The notes under the pieces: generated by a model | The model's database searches: none | What the model saw: the letters and a program-made list of their open reading frames with translations, nothing else | What the model was told of the DNA's origin: nothing | Position numbers and translations under genes: made by a program | Shown here: positions 1 to 6,832 of the stretch, piece by piece | Position numbering within the stretch: the stretch's first letter is position 1 | Layout of the letters: every line of letters starts with the position of its first letter | From: JAXHMM01 sp964528445 | GTDB lineage: Bacteria; Bacteroidota; Rhodothermia; Balneolales; Balneolaceae | Direction of reading: 5' to 3' | DNA: 6,857 nucleotides | NCBI GenBank assembly: GCA_964528445.1 | Contig: CAZGSL010000064.1 | Coordinates: forward strand, 1 to 6,857

Positions 1-559
1 CGATGAGCTCCTTTTCCTCCTCGTACAGCCTGGCATTCTCGATGACCTGGGCCGACTGGGAACCTATGATGGAGAGCAAACGGCGGTCCTCCTGGTGAAA
101 GGGGGAGTCGTCCTTTTTGTCAAATACCGCCAGGTAGCCAATCAGTTCACCTTTTACCATCAGCGGCACACATAAAAGGGACCGAAAGGTGTAGCTGTCT
201 TCCTTCAGGAAGCGGAATCGTTCATCCTGACGGATATCGTTACTGAGAAGAATCTCCCGGTTTTTGATCATCCAGCCGGTCAGCCGCGTGTCCAGTTTAT
301 GGGGCATCGAATGGGCCGAGCTCGCCTGCCGCCGGATCATGGTCTGAAAATGCTGTTCGTCGGACTCAGGATCCAGCAGGCTGACTATGGCCTCTTCAAC
401 CCCGAGATGATCAATGCATTTCCATACTATCTGATCAATAATTTCCTCTACGGGCTGAGTGGAGGAGATCGTGGTGGCAATGTCGTTGAGTACGGACAGT
501 TCCTTGACCGCCAGCTGCAGCTCCCTGTTTTCTTCTGATATAGACTCCGACTCTGACAT
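1..559 (-). CDS. GAF-domain sensor/signalling protein, N-terminal part (runs off the left edge)
   Basis: Reading the minus strand from the ATG at 559 gives 186 codons with no stop to the window edge, so the C-terminus is missing. Residues 8-30 are a polar, probably helical leader. From about residue 36 to 180 the sequence reads as a GAF domain: 'SVLNDIATTISST' leads in, the core holds 'LLCVPLMVKGELIGYLAVFD', and it closes with 'EDRRLLSIIGSQSAQVIENA'. GAF domains bind small ligands or mediate dimerisation in cytoplasmic sensors. The closing 'RLYEEEKEL' helix is the usual linker to an output domain such as a histidine kinase, SpoIIE phosphatase or GGDEF, which lies outside the window, so the output is unknown. 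The start at 559 is preferred because AGGGGG sits 7 nt upstream; an in-frame ATG at 580 lacks a comparable site. No signal peptide or membrane segment is visible. The gene is transcribed away from the kinase gene. Confidence 0.88.
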   Translation of the reverse strand, partial: MSESESISEENRELQLAVKELSVLNDIATTISSTQPVEEIIDQIVWKCIDHLGVEEAIVSLLDPESDEQHFQTMIRRQASSAHSMPHKLDTRLTGWMIKNREILLSNDIRQDERFRFLKEDSYTFRSLLCVPLMVKGELIGYLAVFDKKDDSPFHQEDRRLLSIIGSQSAQVIENARLYEEEKELI

Positions 560-669
560 CTGATGTCCCCCTGGAGACATTAGCCGCCGGAAGATCATGT
601 GTTAAAGTAATCCGGCACTTTTTTATAGATAAGCAATTTTTTAAGTAAGTAAATAAATAATTTCGTTTT

Positions 670-696
670 ATATAAAAATTTATTCACTTTTTATAT
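670..696. repeat. Perfect 9-bp inverted repeat, possible operator
   Basis: ATATAAAAA at 670-678 is exactly mirrored by TTTTTATAT at 688-696 with a 9-base spacer. The arm-to-arm distance of about 18 bases (close to two helical turns) would suit a dimeric DNA-binding protein. The arms are pure A/T inside a region of about 86% A/T, so chance is a serious alternative. Confidence 0.3.
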
Positions 697-745
697 GGAA
701 GAGCATATTAGTCTGGATGAGAGGGAACGGAGTGCCATACGTTAA
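695..745 (+). other. 16-codon upstream mini-ORF in frame with the kinase
   Basis: ATG at 695 opens a 16-residue reading frame (MEEHISLDERERSAIR) that ends at TAA 743-745, 15 nt before the kinase ATG and in the same frame. Base composition becomes coding-like exactly from this ATG. It could be a translated leader peptide, the remnant of a longer kinase N-terminus cut by a stop codon, or chance. No Shine-Dalgarno precedes it. Confidence 0.2.
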
Positions 746-760
746 TCAACAGCCGCTGTA

Positions 761-3304
761 ATGTCGGATTCATTTCTGCATTATGAGATAGAAGGAAAGC
801 TGGGAGAGGGCGGAATGGGAATTGTCTATCTGGCCCGAGATACCCGTTTGCAACGCCGGGTTGCCCTCAAGTTTCTTCCGCGAAGCATCTCCCGTGACTC
901 CGGCGAACGTGCGCGATTTCGAAGGGAAGCGCGGGCGGCGGCTCGGTTGAACCATCCCAATATAGCCCAGGTTTACGCTATAGAAGAGGATGGCGATGAG
1001 ATGTGTATCGTAATGGAATATGTGGAGGGAAGGGAGCTGCGTGAGCTTATTGAGGATCAGACGCTCTCTTACGGGGAAAAACTGGAGGTAGCCGAGCAGA
1101 TCGCCCGGGGAATTAAGGCCGCACACGATCACGATATCATCCACCGGGATATTAAATCGCGAAATATTATCGTCAGCGACGATAATCAGGTAAAAATTAT
1201 GGATTTCGGGCTGGCCCGCCTGAGGAATGCGGAGCATCTGACCGAGCCAGGAGCCACGCTCGGTACCACGGCCTATATGTCGCCCGAGCAACTCTCGGGG
1301 GGAGGCGTCGACGAACGAACCGACATATGGTCGTACGGGGTGGTGCTTTACGAATTGTTCACCGGACGGCTCCCTTTTCGCGGGAAATACGAAAAGGCCG
1401 TAATGTATTCCATTACCAACGAAGAGCCGGATCCTGTTTCTCAGCTGATATCAGGGGCACCACCCTGGCTGGAGAGCATGGTGGACCGATGCCTTGCCAA
1501 GGAGGCCGGGGAGAGGTACCCGGATATGAAAATGCTTCTCAAGGATATGGAAGTGAAGTCCTCCGGGGACAACGTTTCCCGGGATTCCGGACTTTTGTCG
1601 GTTAGCGGCCTCACACCCGCCTCCTCCATCGTTTATTTCGGGGTACCTGCCCTGCTGATCCTGGTATTTCTTCTTTTTGTATTGCCGGGCAGGTTCTCCT
1701 GGCTGGAGGGGACGGTTCCTGAGCAAAAATACATAGCCGTGTTGCCGATTGAGAACCTGGACGACAACTCCGAAATGGAGTCCATCAGTGAGGGTCTTGC
1801 GGAAACTTTTTCTTACAGGCTTTCCGAATTGGAGCGCTTCGAGGATTCCTACTGGGTGGCTCCGGCCAGTGAAATGAGAAAAGAGCAGATTAACAGCGCC
1901 ACCCAGGCTCGCCAGAAATTTGGTGTTACCCTTGCGGTCACCTCAAGTATGCAAACGGTGGCGGACTCCACGAGGCTGACGCTGGAATTGGTGGATACGG
2001 GCGACATGCGCAGCCTGGGCGCGGAGAGGGTGACGGTTCCCTCCAATAACCTGGCAGCCTTGGAACGCGAGGGGGTTCGGGCCATGCTGGAAATGCTGCA
2101 GATTGAGATAGGACCCAATATTGCAGAGAGTTTGAACGAGGGACAACCTTCCGATCCGCAGGCTTACGAATACTACTTAAAAGGAAGGGCCAGTCTTCAC
2201 AGTTACATTACGCGGGACAGCCTGGATCGCGCGGTTCGGATGTTCGACCGCGCCATAGGGATGGATCCGGATTTTGCCCTGGGATATGCCGGATTGGGCG
2301 AAGCCTACTGGATTCAATACGGGGCTACCCAGAACAGGGAGTTCCTGGAGCGGGCCGATTCGGTACTGCACAGGGCTCTGGAAATCAACGAAGAGCTGGC
2401 ACCCCTGCAGGAATTGCTGGGCAAACTCAGCAGGGAGAAGGGCGACTACGAGCAGGCGCTTCAACATTTTAACCGGGCGCTGGAAATAAATCCCAACTAC
2501 GGTCCGGCCTACCGCGGGCTGGCCAGCGTGTACGACCGCCAGGGGAAAACCGATATGGCCGTGGAGACCTACCGGAAGGCCATCACCGAGAAGCCGGATT
2601 CCTGGGAGGGATACCGGGATCTGGGCAAGTATTATCACGATCGCGGCCAGTACGAAGCTGCCATCGAACAGTTTAAAAAAGTGCTGGATCTTACGCCCAA
2701 CAGCAGTATTGCTTACTCCAACCTCGGCGGATCCTACTATTATAACGGCCAGATTGAAGAAGCACGCCAGATGTTCGTGGAGTCGCTGGCCCTGGAAAAC
2801 AACGCCTTTGCCGCGAACAACCTGGCAGGGATCTATTACCTGGAAAGGAAGTACGAGGAGGCGATCAAGATGTACAAGATTGCCGTAAACGCCTCCCCCG
2901 ACCGATACGATCTGTGGGGAAATCTGGCAGGTACCTATGAAATGAGCGGGCAATCCGCACAGGCACGGGAGGCTTACCTGACCGCCATTGAGAAGGCGCA
3001 CCAGCAGCTGGAGATCAATCCCGAAGATGTCCAGACACTGGCTTTTCTGGGCAGTTACTATTCGGATATCAACGATACGACCAACGCGCTGAAGTACATT
3101 CGTCGTGCGGCCGAGCTTAATCCCTCCAATATCTACGTTCGCAGGCGTGCGCTGACAACCTACGAAAAATTGGGAATGAGGGAGCAGGCCCTGGAATGGG
3201 TGGATTCGTCGCTGACCTCATGGATTGAGGCACAACCGGATTTCAGGGAGCTGACGGAAGATTCACGATACACGGAACTGAAGGAAAAATGGTCTGAAGA
3301 CTGA
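761..3304 (+). CDS. Transmembrane Hanks-type Ser/Thr protein kinase with TolB-N/FlgO-like domain and TPR array
   Basis: An 847-aa membrane kinase predicted to phosphorylate Ser/Thr on cytoplasmic proteins. The kinase domain spans about 8-265: glycine loop GEGGMG (15-20), ATP-anchoring Lys37 in VALK, helix-C Glu56, catalytic HRDIKSRN (128-135; Asp130, Lys132, Asn135), DFG (148-150) and GTTAYMSPE (168-176). All catalytic residues are present, so it should be active; Ser133 replaces the commoner Pro after the catalytic Lys. A linker leads to one membrane segment at about 290-308. Residues 323-455 ('IAVLPIENLDDN' onward) resemble the TolB N-terminal/FlgO-like domain often found in such kinases. 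About ten TPR units follow from 469 to 830, a protein-binding surface probably outside the cytoplasm. ATG 761 is the only workable start, since an in-frame TAA lies at 743-745. The Shine-Dalgarno is poor. The lipoprotein gene follows after 53 nt and is probably co-transcribed. Substrate and signal are unknown. Confidence 0.95.
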   Translation: MSDSFLHYEIEGKLGEGGMGIVYLARDTRLQRRVALKFLPRSISRDSGERARFRREARAAARLNHPNIAQVYAIEEDGDEMCIVMEYVEGRELRELIEDQTLSYGEKLEVAEQIARGIKAAHDHDIIHRDIKSRNIIVSDDNQVKIMDFGLARLRNAEHLTEPGATLGTTAYMSPEQLSGGGVDERTDIWSYGVVLYELFTGRLPFRGKYEKAVMYSITNEEPDPVSQLISGAPPWLESMVDRCLAKEAGERYPDMKMLLKDMEVKSSGDNVSRDSGLLSVSGLTPASSIVYFGVPALLILVFLLFVLPGRFSWLEGTVPEQKYIAVLPIENLDDNSEMESISEGLAETFSYRLSELERFEDSYWVAPASEMRKEQINSATQARQKFGVTLAVTSSMQTVADSTRLTLELVDTGDMRSLGAERVTVPSNNLAALEREGVRAMLEMLQIEIGPNIAESLNEGQPSDPQAYEYYLKGRASLHSYITRDSLDRAVRMFDRAIGMDPDFALGYAGLGEAYWIQYGATQNREFLERADSVLHRALEINEELAPLQELLGKLSREKGDYEQALQHFNRALEINPNYGPAYRGLASVYDRQGKTDMAVETYRKAITEKPDSWEGYRDLGKYYHDRGQYEAAIEQFKKVLDLTPNSSIAYSNLGGSYYYNGQIEEARQMFVESLALENNAFAANNLAGIYYLERKYEEAIKMYKIAVNASPDRYDLWGNLAGTYEMSGQSAQAREAYLTAIEKAHQQLEINPEDVQTLAFLGSYYSDINDTTNALKYIRRAAELNPSNIYVRRRALTTYEKLGMREQALEWVDSSLTSWIEAQPDFRELTEDSRYTELKEKWSED

Positions 3305-3357
3305 CATGATACTTCCAAACGGAAGCCAAAACAACATCCAATAAAACGGGTACCACT

Positions 3358-3891
3358 ATGAAAAAAAGATCGCTGTACATGAGCACCTTGCTCGCGGTAT
3401 TAATGATAACAGCAGGATGCGAAATGGACGGGAATAACACGCAGGAGGGAACCGCGGAGGTCCAGGAGCAGGCAGTTCCGGCGCAGCTGCAAAGCGGGGA
3501 TATCTCGGGCGACAAAAACCTGTGGATTCTCAAAAAGCAGACCGACGACGCCTGGCGCATGTGGGATGCGTGCGGAAACAACATGGGCGTGATGCTGGCG
3601 ACCGGCGGGAACCGGATCACCTGGAACGCCTATGGCTCTCCGATGATATTCACCTTCAGCCGCTCGGATCTGTCGGAATATTTTCAGAATCCCGAGGAGT
3701 TTTCCAGCCGTGAGGGGGCCAGAACCACGGCAAACCAGGATTCGATCAGCCTGGAGATTGCGGACGGCGATTCCCTGAGTCTTGCGGTAAACGAAGACGG
3801 GTCGACCGGCCGGTTCTCCTACAGCGTGCACGTTGTGGATGCGGACACCGTGGTGGAAGGGAATACGCCCCCCGTTATCATAGTGTTCTGA
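3358..3891 (+). CDS. Small lipoprotein of unknown function, probably co-transcribed with the kinase
   Basis: A 177-aa protein I do not recognise. It begins with a basic n-region (MKKR), a hydrophobic stretch (about 9-19) and a lipobox ITAGC with Cys21 as the likely lipidation site, so it should be exported and anchored to a membrane. Glu, not Asp, follows the Cys. Residues 22-46 are a polar, Gln/Glu-rich tether. The folded part, about 47-177, looks beta-rich, with an aromatic motif around W56, W66 and W69 and a single further cysteine, Cys72, in 'WDACGNN'. The last strands read 'FSYSVHVVDADTVVEG' and the protein ends in 'PPVIIVF'. It starts 53 nt after the kinase stop on the same strand with no terminator between, so a shared transcript is likely. 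ATG 3358 gives the full signal peptide; Met8 would shorten it. Shine-Dalgarno is weak. Lipoprotein status is well supported; function is not. Confidence 0.85.
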   Translation: MKKRSLYMSTLLAVLMITAGCEMDGNNTQEGTAEVQEQAVPAQLQSGDISGDKNLWILKKQTDDAWRMWDACGNNMGVMLATGGNRITWNAYGSPMIFTFSRSDLSEYFQNPEEFSSREGARTTANQDSISLEIADGDSLSLAVNEDGSTGRFSYSVHVVDADTVVEGNTPPVIIVF

Positions 3892-3921
3892 ATGGGCAAC
3901 AGGGGATAAGGTGGCCTCGTC

Positions 3922-4146
3922 TTAAATAAGCTTGAAGTCATAGTCCGCATTGGACTTGATCTCAAGACGGGGGAGTCCCAGGACTTCCCCCGGGTTTTCT
4001 TCGGGAATATCTCCCGTTTCTTCGGGAGCCACCTCTTTTCTCAGACGGTAGTAGAAGACTTCGGATACGAGCAGGCGGTCGTACTCCTTGCCGTTTTCCC
4101 GAATATAGTTTTCGATCGCGTTGCGTACCTTGTCGATGTTCTGCAT
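3922..4146 (-). CDS. Hypothetical 74-aa small protein
   Basis: A short protein I cannot assign. An in-frame TAA three codons upstream (4153-4155) and the absence of any other Met fix the start at 4146. Residues 2-39 look like two amphipathic helices ('VRNAIENYIRENG' and 'LLVSEVFYYRLRK'); 40-55 is an acidic Pro/Glu segment and the end is short and mixed. There is no Cys, signal peptide or membrane segment, so it should be cytoplasmic. Codon choice (AAC, CTG, GAA, ATC, GAC) matches the neighbouring genes, which supports a real gene, but no good Shine-Dalgarno is visible. It is convergent with the lipoprotein gene (30 nt apart) and lies 139 nt downstream of the permease on the same strand, so it could be read from the permease transcript. 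A spurious ORF remains possible. Confidence 0.6.
   Translation of the reverse strand: MQNIDKVRNAIENYIRENGKEYDRLLVSEVFYYRLRKEVAPEETGDIPEENPGEVLGLPRLEIKSNADYDFKLI
3968..4001 (+). terminator. Terminator-like hairpin for the kinase-lipoprotein operon
   Basis: On the plus strand, 3968-3977 (C, five G, AGTC) pairs with 3982-3992 (GACTT, five C, G), with one bulged T at 3985 and a four-base loop at 3978-3981. GG and then TTTTCTT at 3995-4001 follow the stem. That is a GC-rich stem plus T-rich tail in the plus direction, 76 nt after the lipoprotein stop; the minus direction lacks the T tail. It lies inside the 74-aa minus-strand ORF, so its shape could partly be a by-product of coding. Confidence 0.45.
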
Positions 4147-4247
4147 GCGCGTTTACCGCTCTCTGTATTCGGATTCTTTTGTTTGTCTACCGGAAATATG
4201 CCCCGGCGGGGTCGTCTGGCTATCCCCCGGTGACCGTGGCATATCAA

Positions 4248-4282
4248 TTGAACTAACAACAGGCGGCGGGGACGTAGTTCAA
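4248..4282. repeat. 8-bp inverted repeat just downstream of the permease stop
   Basis: TTGAACTA at 4248-4255 and TAGTTCAA at 4275-4282 are exact reverse complements around a 19-base GC-rich spacer, starting 3 nt after the permease stop in the minus direction. It could form a 3'-end stem-loop, but no T run follows, so a standard intrinsic terminator is not supported. I see nothing else in the gap 4147-4285. Confidence 0.25.
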
Positions 4283-4285
4283 ATC

Positions 4286-6703
4286 CTACTCCGTTTGAAT
4301 GCTGTTGACCGGGTCCATGCGGGCCGCCTTGAGGGTCTGCCAGCTGATGGTCATCAGGACGATAACCAGGGTTGCCAGCGCGGTCTGAATGAATACCATG
4401 GGATCGATGCTGATGCGATAGGCAAAGTTCTGCAGCCACTCTCCGATAAACCACCATGCGACGGGGGCAGCCAGCAGGAAGGAGATGCCTACCAGTTTCA
4501 GGAACTCGGTGGAGAGCAGGCCCAGAATGGATGATACGGAGGCTCCAAGCACCTTCCGTATGCCGATCTCCTGCGTGCGTCTCTCGGCCATATAGGCAGA
4601 AAGCCCGAGCAGTCCCAGACAGGCGATGAAGATGGCAATAATGGTGAATGTCATGAATACGCTGCCCAGCCGTTGCTCCTGCCGGAAAAGCTGGTCGAAA
4701 TCCTCCTCCAGAAAGGAGTAGTCGATGGGATCCGTTCCGGCGTATTTCTCCCATGTTTCTTCTGCAAGTTGTACTGTCTCGTCGGGATTTTCGGAATTGA
4801 AACGGACAATCATCTCATTGGCATTGCCTGCCTGGTTGTTTATCAGCATGATTCCCAGGGGCATAATCTCGTTTCGAAGGGATTGGAAATTAAAATCCTC
4901 CATAACGCCCACAATGCGGTAGCGTGTGTTATTCTCAGCCGGGTACTGGATCTCTTTTCCGATCGGGTCCTCAAAACCAAGCTCCCGCGCGGCCGCCTGA
5001 TTGATTACAATCGCCGACGAATCGGTCGGGAAGTCCCGGTCGAAGAATCGCCCTTCGGCCATTTCGAATCCGAGTGCCTCCTGCTGTTCGTAGTCAGCAT
5101 AGTAGAGAGCCATCATATAATCACCCTCCTGATCAGGACGCTGAAAGACCGTCACGTTGCTGGTACCCGGTATGGTGAAGTTGCTGTAACTTGCCGCCCG
5201 GACCCGCGAATCGGACATCAGCTCCTGCTTGAAGGCCTCCCGGTTGTTTCCCAGTCTGGAAGTATTGGTTAATACCAGGGACTGCTCCTTGACGATGCCC
5301 AGGTCTTTCTCCTGCATGAACTGCAGCTGCTGGTTGACCAGCAGGGTACAGGCAATGAGCCCGATGGAGATAAAAAACTGCACCACTACCAGCGTGCGGC
5401 GGAATCCCCCGCTTTGGGCTCCGCGCTCGATTTTGCCCTTCAAAACCTCAACCGGATTGAACGAGGTCAGGTAGAAAGCTGGATAGCTGCCGGCGATCAG
5501 GCCTACCAGGAGCACCATTCCTCCCATGCTGAGCAGAAACCAGCTCTCCGTAAAGATCTGCATGGTAAGTTCTTTGCCCGATAGCTGGTTAAACCAGGGG
5601 AGGACCAGGTAGATCATTATTACGGAGAGCAGGGTGGCCAGGATTACATACAGGATGGATTCAACCAGAAACTGGGCGATCATGCTGTTGCGATCCGATC
5701 CCAGGGTCTTTCGAAGTCCCACCTCCTTGGCCCTGCTGGAGGCGCTGGCCGTGGACAGATTCATAAAATTGACGCAGGCGATGAGTATCAGGAACACCCC
5801 GATGGCAGAAAAGATATAGACATAGGTGATATCCCCCGGCGGTTCGAAGGAGGTCTGAACGTTCGGAGCATTCAGATGGAGGTCCAGAATGGGTACCGCG
5901 AAGTAACCGTACTCCCCGCCCCGCTCTCTGAGTTGTTCCAGCGTGATGCCCGCGAACTCCTGGATTTCCGGTCCTACGTATTTCGCGATAAGGTTATCCA
6001 GTCCTGATTTCACCTGCGACAGCTCCGTCTCCGGGCTTACCTCAATGTAGGTATTGACACTGTTGGACAGCCACTGCGTGGAACGGCTGTAATCGGTGGA
6101 ACTGAAGGAGAGCAGGACGTCAAACTGGAAATGAGAATTGGAGGGGGTATCTTTGTTCACCCCGGTTACTTCATAGGCCGTTCGGTCGTTTCCCACTTCA
6201 ATGGTTTTTCCCATTGGGTCCTCATTCCCAAAATACTTTCGGGCGGTCGATTCGGTCAGAACAACCTTGTTGGGTCCTTCCAGTGCCGTCTCGGGGTCCC
6301 CCCGCTTCAGATTGTATCCGAAAAAATCATAGAAGTTGGAATCCGCCCAGTAGACACTGTTCTCCGTAAACGCCTGGTCGTCGTTGCGCAGTACGGTGTA
6401 TCCCCCCGCGTTGGTCCTGGTCGATTGGACGACGCCGGGTATCTCATCCACGGCCGCCTCGGCCAGGGGAGGGGGCGTGAAAATTCCCTGGATATCCTGG
6501 GTGCCAATTTTTCCGTTCAGGCCGATGACGTATTTCTGCTCGGCCCTGGGATGAAACCGGTCGTAACTGAGCTCGTCCTGCACATAGAGGATAATCAGGA
6601 TACCGGCGGTGATACCGATGGAGAGGCCCAGCAGATTGAGGAAAGAGTAATATTTTTTCTTGACCAGGTTGCGGAAAGCGACTTTAAAATAATTCTTGAT
6701 CAT
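4286..6703 (-). CDS. ABC transporter permease, MacB/FtsX type, two-unit form
   Basis: An 805-aa inner-membrane permease of the MacB/FtsX class, which couples a cytoplasmic ATPase to work on periplasmic substrates (export or lipoprotein/cell-wall processes) rather than forming a classical import channel. Two similar halves are visible: a membrane helix at 21-41, a MacB-type periplasmic domain at about 42-290 and FtsX helices near 292-316, 343-368 and 388-411; then a helix at 434-457, a second periplasmic domain at 458-680 and helices near 681-705, 733-756 and 768-790. Each FtsX unit carries the expected coupling motif, AKEVGLRKTLGS (325-336) and TQEIGIRKVLGA (710-721). The protein ends MDPVNSIQTE. 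About 800 aa is the usual length for this group. ATG 6703 (MIKNYFKVAFRN) matches where family members normally begin; the frame extends to a TTG at 6742, but the 13 extra residues are unlike the family. No ATPase gene is in the window. Substrate unknown. Confidence 0.93.
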   Translation of the reverse strand: MIKNYFKVAFRNLVKKKYYSFLNLLGLSIGITAGILIILYVQDELSYDRFHPRAEQKYVIGLNGKIGTQDIQGIFTPPPLAEAAVDEIPGVVQSTRTNAGGYTVLRNDDQAFTENSVYWADSNFYDFFGYNLKRGDPETALEGPNKVVLTESTARKYFGNEDPMGKTIEVGNDRTAYEVTGVNKDTPSNSHFQFDVLLSFSSTDYSRSTQWLSNSVNTYIEVSPETELSQVKSGLDNLIAKYVGPEIQEFAGITLEQLRERGGEYGYFAVPILDLHLNAPNVQTSFEPPGDITYVYIFSAIGVFLILIACVNFMNLSTASASSRAKEVGLRKTLGSDRNSMIAQFLVESILYVILATLLSVIMIYLVLPWFNQLSGKELTMQIFTESWFLLSMGGMVLLVGLIAGSYPAFYLTSFNPVEVLKGKIERGAQSGGFRRTLVVVQFFISIGLIACTLLVNQQLQFMQEKDLGIVKEQSLVLTNTSRLGNNREAFKQELMSDSRVRAASYSNFTIPGTSNVTVFQRPDQEGDYMMALYYADYEQQEALGFEMAEGRFFDRDFPTDSSAIVINQAAARELGFEDPIGKEIQYPAENNTRYRIVGVMEDFNFQSLRNEIMPLGIMLINNQAGNANEMIVRFNSENPDETVQLAEETWEKYAGTDPIDYSFLEEDFDQLFRQEQRLGSVFMTFTIIAIFIACLGLLGLSAYMAERRTQEIGIRKVLGASVSSILGLLSTEFLKLVGISFLLAAPVAWWFIGEWLQNFAYRISIDPMVFIQTALATLVIVLMTISWQTLKAARMDPVNSIQTE

Positions 6704-6775
6704 GGAGCCAACGTCCGGTTTGTTTTCAAATGAACCTGGCAAATCGTACGAAGGCCCAGGAGAACTGTTTCAAAT

Positions 6776-6784
6776 GGGGGGGGG
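6776..6784. repeat. Nine-G homopolymer tract
   Basis: Nine consecutive G on the plus strand, 73-81 bases upstream of the permease ATG, with a second run of six G at 6797-6802. Tracts of this length slip during replication in some bacteria and can change promoter spacing. Here that is only a possibility, and a sequencing or assembly length error is equally plausible. Confidence 0.5.
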
Positions 6785-6807
6785 CAAACAGCAACAGGGG
6801 GGACTTA

Positions 6808-6832
6808 CTTGCCTGGACTGCGTCCGGGCAGG
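6808..6832 (+). promoter_or_regulatory. Strong stem-loop, possible 5' UTR element or operator
   Basis: CTTGCCTGGAC (6808-6818) pairs with GTCCGGGCAGG (6822-6832) around the loop TGC. Pairing is 11 bp with two T-G wobbles on the plus strand; these become A-C mismatches on the minus strand, so the fold favours plus-strand RNA. No T run follows, so it is not a normal terminator. It would lie in the leader of the gene expected past the right edge, about 20 nt before its AGGAG. Confidence 0.4.

Larger units (their letters stand above)
560..760. promoter_or_regulatory. Divergent intergenic control region between the GAF gene and the kinase gene
   Basis: These 201 bases separate two divergent genes and must hold both promoters. 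The core is extremely AT-rich: 631-700 has only 10 G/C, against GC-moderate flanking genes. It includes a TAAG/TAAA run at 642-660. I could not assign -10/-35 boxes with confidence, because many A/T hexamers fit. Neither a TANNTTTG-type Bacteroidota box nor a strong Shine-Dalgarno precedes the kinase ATG at 761. Confidence 0.6.

Noticed and set aside
299..538. 79-codon plus-strand frame in the left part of the window
   Set aside because: It is antisense to the GAF domain, which is clearly the coding frame there.
2177..3001. Long 274-codon open frame on the minus strand, opposite the TPR-coding part of the kinase gene
   Set aside because: It is antisense to strongly recognisable TPR coding sequence, and its translation shows no domain, only the low-complexity Val/Gly/Leu-rich look of a shadow frame.
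3312..3325. Small hairpin CTTCC-AAAC-GGAAG between the kinase and lipoprotein genes
   Set aside because: The stem has only 5 bp and no T run follows, so it is not a credible terminator and does not argue against co-transcription.
4206..4294. tRNA-like 3' end (TTCAAAT loop flanked by partly pairing arms) with a possible acceptor partner at 4207-4212
   Set aside because: The T-arm needs a mismatch or bulge, the acceptor and T-arm are out of register, there is no D-arm or anticodon arm, and the 3' part is permease coding sequence.
4041..4754. 237-codon minus-strand frame overlapping the permease 3' end and the 74-aa ORF
   Set aside because: It is the other minus-strand frame of real coding sequence, rich in Arg, His and Gly, with no family resemblance. 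The permease and small-ORF frames explain the region better.
6131..6733. 200-codon plus-strand frame opposite the permease N-terminus
   Set aside because: It is antisense to the first membrane helix and periplasmic domain of a clear permease and has no recognisable features of its own.
6704..6742. N-terminal extension of the permease to the TTG at 6742
   Set aside because: TTG is a rare start, no Shine-Dalgarno precedes it, and the 13 added residues do not fit the family, whose members begin at the MIKNYFKVAFRN position.
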